From Haloprofundus marisrubri (GTDB taxonomy: Archaea; Halobacteriota; Halobacteria; Halobacteriales; Haloferacaceae): a stretch of 64,000 nt of DNA. A program made the translations under genes and the position numbers. The notes below the pieces were generated by a model. It ran no database searches and was not told the origin of the DNA. It saw only the letters and a list, made by a program, of their open reading frames with translations. The stretch's first letter is position 1, and each line of letters begins with the position of its first letter. Positions 49,907-57,688 of the stretch are shown here, one piece after another. The stretch is from the NCBI RefSeq assembly GCF_001469955.1, contig NZ_LOPU01000029.1, positions 434,001 to 498,000 on the forward strand, written 5' to 3'.

Positions 49907-50967
49907 TGTTGTCCAAGAGCACGCTGACGAGGATGTACGAGGAGATGGTGACCGCGCGGTACTACGAGGAGCGGTTACAGGAGGAGTATCTGGAGGGAAA
50001 ACAGCCGGCGTTCGACATCTCGGCCGGGCCGATTCCGGGCGAGTTACACCTCGCGGCGGGTCACGAGGCGTCGGCGGCCGGCGTCTGCGCGCACCTCCGC
50101 GACGACGACACGGTGACCGCGCCGCACCGACCGCACCACGTCGCCATCTCGAAAGGCGTCGACCTCGAACGGATGACCGCGGAGATATTCGGTCGACGGA
50201 CCGGCCTCTGCAAGGGTAAGGGTGGACATATGCACCTGTTCGACCCGGACGTGAACTTCGCGTGCAGCGGCATCATCGCCGAGGGCTGTCCGCCCGCAGT
50301 CGGTGCAGCGCTGGCGGCGCAGAAGCGCGGGACCGACAGCGTCGCTGTCGCGTTTCTCGGTGAGGGCGCGATAGACCAAGGTGGATTCCTCGAATCGCTC
50401 AACCTCGCGGTGGTCCACGAGTTGCCGGTCGTGTTCGTCATAGAGGACAACGACTGGGCGATTAGCATGCCGAAAGGACGCGTCACCGACGTCAAAAACG
50501 GCGCACAGCGTGCCGACGGCTTCGACATGCCGGGCGTCCGCGTCGACTACAACGACGCCATCGCCGTCTACGAGGCCGCCGAGGACGCCGTCGGCCGCGC
50601 CCGCGCGGGTAACGGACCGACGCTGCTGGAAGTACAGGTCCACCGCCACATGGGACATTTCATGGGCGACGCGGAGGGCTACCGACCCAAAGACGAGGTC
50701 GAGCAACTGAAACGACTCGACCCAATCGACAGGCTGGCCGACGACTTGCGCGCCGAGGGCGTCGACGACGAGACGCTCGACGACCTGCGGACGAAAGCCG
50801 AAGAACGCGTCGACGACGCTATCGAGTTCGCAAAGGAGCAACCGGAACCGGACCCCGAGGAGGCGTACGAGGACGTGTTCTCGAACCCGCCGGCGTCGAC
50901 CCCGGCGACCGACGGTGGAACGGTCGAGAGTGACGCGACTGCGGACGAAACAGGAGGTGAACGCTGA
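49906..50967 (+). CDS. 2-oxoacid dehydrogenase E1 alpha subunit (AcoA/PdhA-like)
   Basis: The 353-residue protein begins MLSKSTLTRMYEEMVTARYYEERL. It has the thiamine-diphosphate-binding segment GKGGHMHLFDP, and AFLGEGAIDQGGFLESLNLA to EDNDWAISMP as the GDG..N-type motif. The C-terminal 40 residues are an acidic tail (EEAYEDVFSNPPAST). Members decarboxylate pyruvate, acetoin or branched-chain 2-oxoacids as E1. The start at 49906 was selected by the dyad and by family alignment. Its stop (TGA) shares a base with the E1-beta ATG, so the two subunits are made together. It is a different lineage from the E1-alpha at 329. Confidence 0.87.
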   Translation: MLSKSTLTRMYEEMVTARYYEERLQEEYLEGKQPAFDISAGPIPGELHLAAGHEASAAGVCAHLRDDDTVTAPHRPHHVAISKGVDLERMTAEIFGRRTGLCKGKGGHMHLFDPDVNFACSGIIAEGCPPAVGAALAAQKRGTDSVAVAFLGEGAIDQGGFLESLNLAVVHELPVVFVIEDNDWAISMPKGRVTDVKNGAQRADGFDMPGVRVDYNDAIAVYEAAEDAVGRARAGNGPTLLEVQVHRHMGHFMGDAEGYRPKDEVEQLKRLDPIDRLADDLRAEGVDDETLDDLRTKAEERVDDAIEFAKEQPEPDPEEAYEDVFSNPPASTPATDGGTVESDATADETGGER

Positions 50968-52031
50968 TGGCGACCGAAGAACAGGACAGCGGTGCACAGC
51001 AGGCAGGAACTGAGAACGCGACCCAATCCAGCGACCGCGAACTGACGATGAGTCGGGCGATGGTCGAAGCCATCGCCACGGAGATGCGTGAGAGCGACGA
51101 GGTGTTCGTGATGGGCGAGGACGTCGCCGACTACGGCGGCATCTTCGACAGCACGGAGGGCCTTCTCGACGAGTTCGGTCGCGACCGGGTGATGGACGTC
51201 CCCATCAGCGAGACGGCGTTCATCGGCGCTGCCGTCGGCGCAGCACAGGCGGGGATGCGCCCGATTGCGGAGCTGATGTTCGTCGACTTCTTCGGCGTCG
51301 CCATGGACCAGATCTACAATCAGATGGCGAAGAACACGTACATGAGCGGCGGCGCGGTCAACGTGCCGATGGTGCTCATGTCGGCCGTCGGCGGCACGTA
51401 CAACGACGCCGCTCAGCACTCGCAGACGCTGTACGGGACGTTTGCCCATCTTCCGGGGATGAAAGTCGTCGTCCCGAGTACGGCGTACGACGCGAAGGGA
51501 CTGATGCACAGCGCCATCCGCGACGACGACCCGGTCGTCTACCTGTTCCACAAACGCCTGATGGGACTCGGCTGGATGCCGTCGCCGTCGGGACCGAAGA
51601 CTGCCGTTCCCGAAGCGCCGTACGAGATTCCGTTCGGCGAGGCCGACGTCAAACGCGAGGGCGACGACGCGACAGTGGTCACACTCGGTCTGCACGTCCA
51701 CCGGGCGCTCGACGCCGCGGAGACACTGGCTGACGACGGTATCGAGTCGGAAGTAATCGACCTGCGGACGCTCGTGCCGTTCGATACGGAGACAGTTGTC
51801 GACTCCGTGCGAAAGACGGGCCGACTCGTCGTCGTCGACGAGGATTACCGGTCGTTCGGCCTGACGGGCGAAGTCGTCGCCCGCGTCGCCGACGAGGCGC
51901 TGTCGGACCTCGACGCCGTCGAACGCGTGGCGATACCCGACGTGCCCGTCCCGTACGCACGGCCGCTCGAACAGGAGGTCAACCCCGACGCCGACGACAT
52001 CGCCGCGGCGGTGCGACGAACCCAAGAATGA
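50967..52031 (+). CDS. 2-oxoacid dehydrogenase E1 beta subunit
   Basis: The 354-residue protein has an acidic N-terminal extension (about 1-25), then the transketolase-type pyrimidine-binding domain (MSRAMVEAIATEMRESDEVFVMGEDVADYGG). The C-terminal domain includes PVVYLFHKRLMG and VIDLRTLVPFDTE. E1-beta pairs with E1-alpha to form the alpha2-beta2 E1. It shares a base with the upstream alpha gene and overlaps the lipoyl gene by four bases. The substrate class of the complex (pyruvate or acetoin-like) cannot be read from sequence alone. Confidence 0.9.
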   Translation: MATEEQDSGAQQAGTENATQSSDRELTMSRAMVEAIATEMRESDEVFVMGEDVADYGGIFDSTEGLLDEFGRDRVMDVPISETAFIGAAVGAAQAGMRPIAELMFVDFFGVAMDQIYNQMAKNTYMSGGAVNVPMVLMSAVGGTYNDAAQHSQTLYGTFAHLPGMKVVVPSTAYDAKGLMHSAIRDDDPVVYLFHKRLMGLGWMPSPSGPKTAVPEAPYEIPFGEADVKREGDDATVVTLGLHVHRALDAAETLADDGIESEVIDLRTLVPFDTETVVDSVRKTGRLVVVDEDYRSFGLTGEVVARVADEALSDLDAVERVAIPDVPVPYARPLEQEVNPDADDIAAAVRRTQE

Positions 52032-52288
52032 GCGACGAGACGGTCGCTATCGACTCCGAGCAAATCTGGCCCGACGACTCCGACGACATCGACGAGGCGG
52101 TGGTCGCCAACTGGTTCGTCCGGCAGGGTGGCCGGGTGTCGAAGGGCGACACCGTCTGTGAGATTCAGATAGAGAAAGTGAGCATCGACGTGCCTGCACC
52201 CGCGTCGGGCGAACTCGTCGAACAGTCGGTTTCCGAGAACGGCGAGTTCCGCCGTGGTGACGTTCTCGGACGGATTCGACGGGTCTGA
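52028..52288 (+). CDS. Stand-alone lipoyl-domain protein
   Basis: The 86-residue protein contains the lipoylation motif EIQIEKVSIDV with the modified lysine at about residue 50, and the two-fold symmetric lipoyl beta-barrel ends (VANWFVRQGGRVSKGD and VSENGEFRRGDVLG). In ordinary complexes the lipoyl domain is part of E2, but no acyltransferase catalytic domain follows. It would carry acyl or reducing groups between E1 and a catalytic E2 encoded elsewhere. The start (52028) lies inside the E1-beta stop. No lipoate ligase is in view. Confidence 0.83.
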   Translation: MSDETVAIDSEQIWPDDSDDIDEAVVANWFVRQGGRVSKGDTVCEIQIEKVSIDVPAPASGELVEQSVSENGEFRRGDVLGRIRRV

Positions 52289-52382
52289 GGGACAGTACGT
52301 CGGTCTCGCCGACGCGTGGAATGGTCACGTCGCGTGTCCTACCCGTGTCGATTCCGGAAAACCGATGATTTCCGAGCGCGCG

Positions 52383-52518
52383 AAAAGTTATCTACGATAG
52401 CTTTTCAATGTCTTCGCGGCGGAGCCGCGAAGGTCAGAGAAACTCTCTACGAGAGTTTCTCTATATTCGCGCGGTTTTCACCGCGCGAGCCAGAGAAGTT
52501 GTCTACGACAACTTCTCT
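52383..52518. repeat. Array of five hairpins containing diverged copies of the icd 3' end
   Basis: Three A-type stems with TAC loops alternate with two GC-rich B-type stems. A1 is at 52383-52405 (10 pairs, one G-U), A2 at 52436-52462 (12 perfect pairs) and A3 at 52492-52518 (12 perfect pairs). B1 is at 52412-52432 (9 perfect pairs, loop GGA) and B2 at 52467-52488 (9 pairs). A-stem centres are about 55-56 bases apart. On the minus strand each A unit reads I-E-K-L-S-stop; A3 is the true end of icd. The codons differ only synonymously and the arm changes compensate each other. The array probably terminates icd transcription. Its repeat origin is discussed in the findings. Confidence 0.75.
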
Positions 52519-53762
52519 ATGTTCTCGACGATGGCGTCGGCGAACTCGCTGGTGGCGAGTTTGTTGCCGCCCTCGATCTGACGGTGGAGGTCGTAGGTGA
52601 CGTCGCCCGAGGAGATGGTCTCCTCGACGGCGTCGCGGACGAGCTGGCCGGCGTCGGCCCAGCCCATGTACTCGAGCATGAGACGACCGGAGAGAATCAT
52701 CGCGGTCGGGTTGACTTTGTCCTGACCGGCGTACTTCGGCGCGCTGCCGTGGACCGGTTCGGCGAGACAGCGGGCGGTACCGAAGTTCGCGCCCGGTGCG
52801 ATGCCGAGGCCACCGATTTGGGCACCGGCGGCGTCGGACATGTAGTCACCGTTCAGGTTCATCGTCGCGATGACGTCGTACTGGTCCGTTCGGGTGAGGA
52901 GCTGCTGGAGCATGTTGTCGGCGATGCGGTCCTTGACGACGATTTTGTCCTCGGGACGCTCACCGTCGTACTCCTCCCAGAGTTCGTCCTCGGTGATGGT
53001 CTGGTCGTACTCCTCTTCTGCGACCTCGTAGCCCCAGTCGCGGAACGCCGCTTCGGTGAACTTCATGATGTTGCCCTTGTGGACGAGCGTCACCGACGGG
53101 CGGTCGTTCTCGATGGCGTAGTCGATGGCCTCGCGGACGAGACGCTTCGAGCCGAATTCGGTGATGGGCTTGATGCCGATACCGACCGGTCCGTCGTGGA
53201 TGGTCGAGTCGTAGCCCATCTCGTCTTCGACGAACGCCTTGACTTTCTCGACTTCGTCGGTGCCGGCTTCCCACTCGATGCCGGCGTACACGTCCTCGGT
53301 GTTCTCGCGGAACGTGACCATGTCCATCTTCTCGGGGTGTTTGACCGGCGACGGGACACCGTCGAGGTGGTAGGTCGGACGGACGTTCGCGTAGAGGTCG
53401 AGTTTCTTACGCAGGGCGACGTTGAGCGAGCGGAAGCCCGAGCCGACGGGCGTCGTCAGCGGACCCTTGATGGCGATGTTGAACTCCTTGATGGCGTCGA
53501 CGGTGTCGTCGGGGAGGTTCTCGTCGTACTTCTCGCGGGCGGACTCACCGGCGTAAACGCGCATCCACGAGATGGAGCGGCCCGTCGCCTCGGCGGCGGC
53601 GTCGAGTACCTTCTGTGCGGCGGGACCGACGTCCGTACCGATACCGTCTCCGTGGATAATGGGGATAATCGGGTTCTCGGGAACGTCGAGTTCGCCGGTC
53701 TCCTCGTCGGCGACTGTAATCTTCTGGCCCTCCTCGGGGACCTCGACTTTGTCGTAGCTCAT
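52503..53762 (-). CDS. icd: Isocitrate dehydrogenase (NADP-type, decarboxylating)
   Basis: The 419-residue protein begins MSYDKVEVPEEGQKITVADEE. It has the substrate-binding segment GFRSLNVALRKKLDLYANVRP (the S-x-N-x-x-x-R pattern), TFRENTEDVYAGIEW, the YD-rich metal region and NLNGDYMSDAAGAQIGGLG. It oxidises isocitrate to 2-oxoglutarate in the TCA cycle. The ATG at 53762 was chosen over an upstream in-frame codon because the added 30 residues are Cys- and Arg-rich. A CCTTTTAC-type TATA element (minus strand, 53789-53796) is about 30 bases before the ATG, flanked by GGCAG/CTGCC. The C-terminal codons are embedded in the hairpin array. Confidence 0.93.
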   Translation of the reverse strand: MSYDKVEVPEEGQKITVADEETGELDVPENPIIPIIHGDGIGTDVGPAAQKVLDAAAEATGRSISWMRVYAGESAREKYDENLPDDTVDAIKEFNIAIKGPLTTPVGSGFRSLNVALRKKLDLYANVRPTYHLDGVPSPVKHPEKMDMVTFRENTEDVYAGIEWEAGTDEVEKVKAFVEDEMGYDSTIHDGPVGIGIKPITEFGSKRLVREAIDYAIENDRPSVTLVHKGNIMKFTEAAFRDWGYEVAEEEYDQTITEDELWEEYDGERPEDKIVVKDRIADNMLQQLLTRTDQYDVIATMNLNGDYMSDAAGAQIGGLGIAPGANFGTARCLAEPVHGSAPKYAGQDKVNPTAMILSGRLMLEYMGWADAGQLVRDAVEETISSGDVTYDLHRQIEGGNKLATSEFADAIVENIEKLS

Positions 53763-54170
53763 GAACAACGAGTGGTTTTCGAGGCAGCGTAAAAGGCCTG
53801 CCGTTCTGTACCTCGCACGGCAAGATTTCGCCCAACACGTCGACGGTAGCACGTCGCACGGCCTCGTCGATTAGTCGACGTTCGTGGCAACCGTGAACGA
53901 CGAACTGTCCGTCCCGACGGCGTGTCAAGGCCGACGTTTCCTCCGGACCTCCTGTCGGTCGAGAAACTCCGCGGTTTCGAGGACGAAATCGGCCGAAACG
54001 TAAGCACTGAATAACTATTCGGCCACCTTCGGTAGCCGATACGTCGGATAACTAGCGTTTCGGGCGTTCACGGTGGTGGCGATGGCGGGTTCGATAGTGT
54101 GCACGCCACACTTTATTCATATCTATAAGCACTGAATTGAAGCCACTCGAAGCCGACTTACACCGTGGTC
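53763..54170. other. 408-base intergenic region between icd and the channel-like gene
   Basis: The icd promoter occupies the left end (TATA element near 53789-53796, minus strand). CGTCGA-ttag-TCGACG (53865-53880) is a short palindrome. The 12-base taagcactgaat occurs twice (54001-54012 and 54126-54137); the second copy follows an AT-rich ctttattcatatctataa that could serve as the promoter of the gene at 54171. No coding region or RNA gene is seen. Confidence 0.5.
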
Positions 54171-54974
54171 ATGTCCCAACCAGACTACCACGCAAGCACC
54201 GACACCGAACAGAGTACGAACCTCGCAGTCGCGCCCGCAGCACCGATGTTCGTCGCGCTCCAACTCGGCGTTCCGGAGTTCCTACAGGAGACGGTCGCAT
54301 CCATCATCGCCTTCGTGCCTCGACTGCTCGGAGCGTTGGCGATTCTGCTCGTCGGGTGGGTTATCGGTCGAGTCGTCGGCCGAGTCGTCCGCGAAGTCGT
54401 CGACAGAGCCGAAATCGACCGGATGGCGCTCCGAACGCCCGTCGGCCGGGCGCTCGGCGGGACCGAACAAGCGGTTTCGGCTACGCTCGGGAAACTGGCG
54501 GCGTACTACGTGTACTTGCTCGCCGTTCTCGCGGCGGCGAACGCACTCGCTATCACGCTGCTCTCGGAGTGGGTCGCCGCTGCGGTTTCGTATCTCCCGG
54601 CGTTCCTCGCCGGTCTGCTCGTCATCGTTCTCGGCTTCATCATCGCGGACTTCATCGCTCGTGTCGTCCAACAGAGTTCGACGGCAAGCGAGACGCGCTA
54701 CTCCGGCGTCTTCGCCGACGGCGTCCGACTGTTCCTCTATTTCAGCGTGCTCGTCATCGGTCTCGACACGATGGGGTTCAGCGTCCGTGTTCTGTACATC
54801 GTCGCTCAAGCCGTCGCCTACGGCCTCGGTGCAGCCATCGCCATCGGAGCAGGCCTCGCACTCGGGTTCGGCGCGCGCGGATGGGTCGCCGACAACATCG
54901 ACAACTGGGCCGGCCGGGCCAGCAGCGGGTCGCCGAACTTCAGCGACGGCGCGGTGAGTTCCGACGACGACTGA
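54171..54974 (+). CDS. Mechanosensitive-channel-related membrane protein (TM-helix repeat type)
   Basis: The 267-residue protein begins MSQPDYHASTDTEQSTNLAV and has about five hydrophobic segments. The glycine/alanine-patterned LLGALAILLVGWVIGRVVGRVVREVVDRAEID is typical of MscS-like N-terminal helices, and the later AIAIGAGLALGFGARGWVADNID resembles the pore-lining helix. It lacks the large C-terminal beta domain of MscS. The C-terminus is polar (GSPNFSDGAVSSDDD). Relatives are annotated as small-conductance mechanosensitive or conserved TM-helix proteins. The first GTG at 54165 would add two residues. It could help with osmotic release. Confidence 0.75.
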   Translation: MSQPDYHASTDTEQSTNLAVAPAAPMFVALQLGVPEFLQETVASIIAFVPRLLGALAILLVGWVIGRVVGRVVREVVDRAEIDRMALRTPVGRALGGTEQAVSATLGKLAAYYVYLLAVLAAANALAITLLSEWVAAAVSYLPAFLAGLLVIVLGFIIADFIARVVQQSSTASETRYSGVFADGVRLFLYFSVLVIGLDTMGFSVRVLYIVAQAVAYGLGAAIAIGAGLALGFGARGWVADNIDNWAGRASSGSPNFSDGAVSSDDD

Positions 54975-55109
54975 ACAGGCTGCCGACTTTTTTGTGCCAG
55001 CGACGCCCGAACGTGTCGCTTCGGTTGGTTTCACGGTGATTCGAGCGACTGTCCCGCCTCGCTGGCCGGATTGCCCGCCCTTTTAGGGCCGTGGTGCGCA
55101 CCCGCCGCC

Positions 55110-55964
55110 ATGCAGGTCATCGTACACGGCGGCGCGGGCGGCACACCCGACGAACCCGAACCCCGACAGGCGACGCTCGACGAGGCCGCCGACACCGGCG
55201 CGGCCCAGTCGACGCCGCTTTCGGCCGTCGAAGAGGCGGTCAAGATTCTGGAGTCGAACGAGCGGTTCAACGCGGGCGTCGGCGGCGCGGTCCAGTCCGA
55301 CGGCGTCGTCCGAACCGACGCAGGCATTATGACGAGCGACCGCGAAACCGGCGCAGTTGCGGGGATGCCCGGCGTCGAACACGCCGTCTCCGCCGCCCGG
55401 GTCGTCGCGGAGGAAACCCCACACGTCTTGGTCGTCGGCGACCACGCCGTCGACCTCGCCGCCGACTACGGCGTCGAGACGGGTGTCGACCTCATCACCG
55501 AGAAGAGCCGCGAGCGCTGGGCCGACAGCGACGCACCCGAGGGAAGCCCGAGAGACCACCTCCAGTGGCTCCGCGAGAAGTTCGGCGGCCACGACACCGT
55601 TGGCGCTGTCGCCAGCGACGGCGAGACGTTCGCCGCCGCGACGTCGACGGGCGGGCGCTGGTTCGCCCTCGCCGGCCGCGTCGGCGACGTGCCGCAAATC
55701 GGCTCCGGGTTCTACTGTGCGCCCGCCGGCGGCGCGAGCGCGACCGGTGCAGGCGAAGACATCGCCAAGGCGACGCTCTCGCGGCGGGCGGTTCGACACC
55801 TCGAAAACGGATTGGATGCACAGGCCGCTGCCGACCGCGCGATGGCGGAGTTCGGGGAACTCACGGGCTCGGATGCCGGTATCATCGTCCTCGACGACGC
55901 CGGCGCTGGAAGCGCGTTCAACACCGACGGGATGCAGACGAGCGTCGCTATCGCTCGCCGATAA
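55110..55964 (+). CDS. Isoaspartyl peptidase / L-asparaginase (Ntn-hydrolase)
   Basis: The 284-residue protein begins MQVIVHGGAGGTPDEP and contains NAGVGGAVQSDGVVRTDAGIM. The self-cleavage site precedes the nucleophile Thr in GGHDTVGAVASDGETFAAATSTGG. These enzymes autoprocess into alpha and beta chains and remove asparagine or isoaspartyl residues. The start at 55110 was selected because the 13 preceding residues are not family-like. It follows the channel-like gene by 135 bases on the same strand. Confidence 0.88.
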   Translation: MQVIVHGGAGGTPDEPEPRQATLDEAADTGAAQSTPLSAVEEAVKILESNERFNAGVGGAVQSDGVVRTDAGIMTSDRETGAVAGMPGVEHAVSAARVVAEETPHVLVVGDHAVDLAADYGVETGVDLITEKSRERWADSDAPEGSPRDHLQWLREKFGGHDTVGAVASDGETFAAATSTGGRWFALAGRVGDVPQIGSGFYCAPAGGASATGAGEDIAKATLSRRAVRHLENGLDAQAAADRAMAEFGELTGSDAGIIVLDDAGAGSAFNTDGMQTSVAIARR

Positions 55965-56003
55965 GCGTCCAAAAAAGGTTTTTCGGGCGTCGCTACGGGT
56001 TGA

Positions 56004-57422
56004 TTAGCTACTCGTCGAGTTCGACGAAGAGTTGGTGACGGAAACCGGGAGCGTCACCTGCGTCTTCGAGGTCGTGACGATGTGCTGGGGTTCTCCGGAG
56101 CGTTCGAGCGTAGATTCGCTCACACCGTTGAACTCCAAGGTCACCGTCTGCGTCTCGCCGGGTTCGACGACGACGAGTTCGCTCGCCGACGACGAGAGGC
56201 CGAGACGGTACGAGACCGTGTCAGCGACCGTTTCGTCGGTCGGGTTGACGACGGTCACGGTGACGTTGTAACCCTCGTCGGGCGACACTTCGGACGGCCC
56301 TTGGACGTTCGTCACAGCGAGGCTGTCCCATTCGGCGGCCACGCGAACTGACGTGGTTCCGGTGGTCATCTCCTCGACTTCGACGGTTCCGACGTCGACG
56401 GCGTCGATGACGACCATGTCACCGTTGCCGGAGCCGACCTGTCGGGCCTCGTCGGGCAGTTGGTCGACTGCGCCTTGGACTTGCTCGTCGGAGACGTTCG
56501 AGTCGTCGAGCGTCGAGCGAATCTCCTCGGTGGAGTCGGTGAGTTCCTGGGATTCCTCCTCGGTCACTTCACCGTCTTCGACCGCCGCGCGAACGTTGGC
56601 GAGTTCCGTCTTCAGTTGGACGTACTGCTCGTCAGTGAACTGCTCGCGGTTGGCGTCGATGGCCATCTCGGCCTGGTCGATAGCCTGCAGCGTGGAGTTC
56701 GTGTTCTCACCGAGCGAGTAGTTGGCCATTCCCTCCGTGTCGTCGAACGCCGACGGCATCGGCGTCGACTGCTGGAGCGTCTGGATGGTCAGCGAGTCGA
56801 CTTCCATCTCGTCGACGTTGACCTCGCGGACGAGGACCATCGTCCCGTTGGAGTCACCCATCGAGTCGCCCTCGTCGGCCATCGAGTCGCTCTCGTTGGA
56901 GTCACCCATCGAGTCGCTCTCGCCCTCGGTCGACTCGCTCTCGTTGGACATCGAGTCACCCGAGAGCAGGCCAGTCTGGTCTTCCTCGACGTTCACTTCG
57001 TCGACCGAAAGCGTGTCGACGCGGAGCGTCCCGATGACGACCTGGCTGACACTCTCGCTGGAGTTGAGGTAACCACGGGCGCTTGCCTCGTTCACGTCGT
57101 CGTCTTGGACTTCGATGTCCTCGACGGAGACGCCGCTGACTTCGATACTGTCGAAGGAGACGTCCTCGAAGACGCCCTGTTCGACGGTCCCTTGGTCACC
57201 AATCTCCACCTCCTGGACAACCAAGCGCTCGACGGTGACGTTCTCTACGGTGCCACCGTCGACCTGTAGTTCACTCACCGACACGTCGGTGAACGTTACG
57301 TTCTCTTGTGCCGTCGTCGCCGCACCGCCCATCGCGGGCTGAACGCCTGCCGTAACAAGCAAGAGCGCAGTCACTAACGCGACGGCCGTCCGTATGGTTG
57401 TGGAACTCACGCTTTCAATCAC
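56004..57422 (-). CDS. Large secreted acidic protein with beta-repeat and disordered regions
   Basis: The 472-residue protein starts at GTG with a Sec-type signal (about residues 1-33: TTIRTAVALVTALLLVTAGVQ). Residues 40-105 form a regular pattern of short beta-strands (VSVSELQVDGGTVENVTVERLVVQEV). They are followed by an Asp/Ser/Glu-rich low-complexity stretch with repeated S-M-(G/A)-D-S-N elements (about 150-190), a helical middle and a C-terminal CARDB-like beta domain (YNVTVTVVNPTDETVADTVSYRLG). Many N-x-S/T sequons suggest glycosylation. No catalytic motif or membrane anchor is seen. It is probably a surface or extracellular matrix protein. A palindrome AACGGCCGTT (57445-57454) lies just upstream. 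Confidence 0.68.
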   Translation of the reverse strand: MIESVSSTTIRTAVALVTALLLVTAGVQPAMGGAATTAQENVTFTDVSVSELQVDGGTVENVTVERLVVQEVEIGDQGTVEQGVFEDVSFDSIEVSGVSVEDIEVQDDDVNEASARGYLNSSESVSQVVIGTLRVDTLSVDEVNVEEDQTGLLSGDSMSNESESTEGESDSMGDSNESDSMADEGDSMGDSNGTMVLVREVNVDEMEVDSLTIQTLQQSTPMPSAFDDTEGMANYSLGENTNSTLQAIDQAEMAIDANREQFTDEQYVQLKTELANVRAAVEDGEVTEEESQELTDSTEEIRSTLDDSNVSDEQVQGAVDQLPDEARQVGSGNGDMVVIDAVDVGTVEVEEMTTGTTSVRVAAEWDSLAVTNVQGPSEVSPDEGYNVTVTVVNPTDETVADTVSYRLGLSSSASELVVVEPGETQTVTLEFNGVSESTLERSGEPQHIVTTSKTQVTLPVSVTNSSSNSTSS

Positions 57423-57444
57423 TGTAGATTCGATAATAAACCAG

Positions 57445-57454
57445 AACGGCCGTT
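57445..57454. promoter_or_regulatory. Palindrome AACGGCCGTT upstream of the secreted-protein gene
   Basis: A perfect 10-base palindrome (part of an 18-base imperfect dyad from 57441 to 57458) is 22 bases before the GTG start of the secreted-protein gene. The rest of this 266-base spacer (57423-57688) holds no gene that I can support. Confidence 0.35.
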
Positions 57455-57688
57455 TTGGCTCAACAAGCGGAGCTTATCTCTGAGGTCTGTCACTGCGCTG
57501 TCTGCGGGTTTTTGGCGAAAAGCTCGAATTACTGCACGAAAATTGATTGGTTCGACCAGCCGTTCGTCCCGCGCGGCCTAGGCGTCTCCCAGTCGCCGCC
57601 GTGAGTGGTTTCGCTCGGGTCGGCCCGCCGGCCAGCAGCGACCGAACCTGTAGAACGTAGCGAGAAGTCGTCTCGAATGGCAGCCGAC

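Noticed and set aside
52383-52518. A CRISPR array or insertion-sequence ends at the icd hairpins
   Set aside because: The units are palindromic and not identical, there are no unique spacers of constant length, and no cas or transposase gene is present.
52383-53762. A still-present integrated element at icd
   Set aside because: No integrase, virus-like or plasmid-like gene lies within the window on either side; at most only scars remain.
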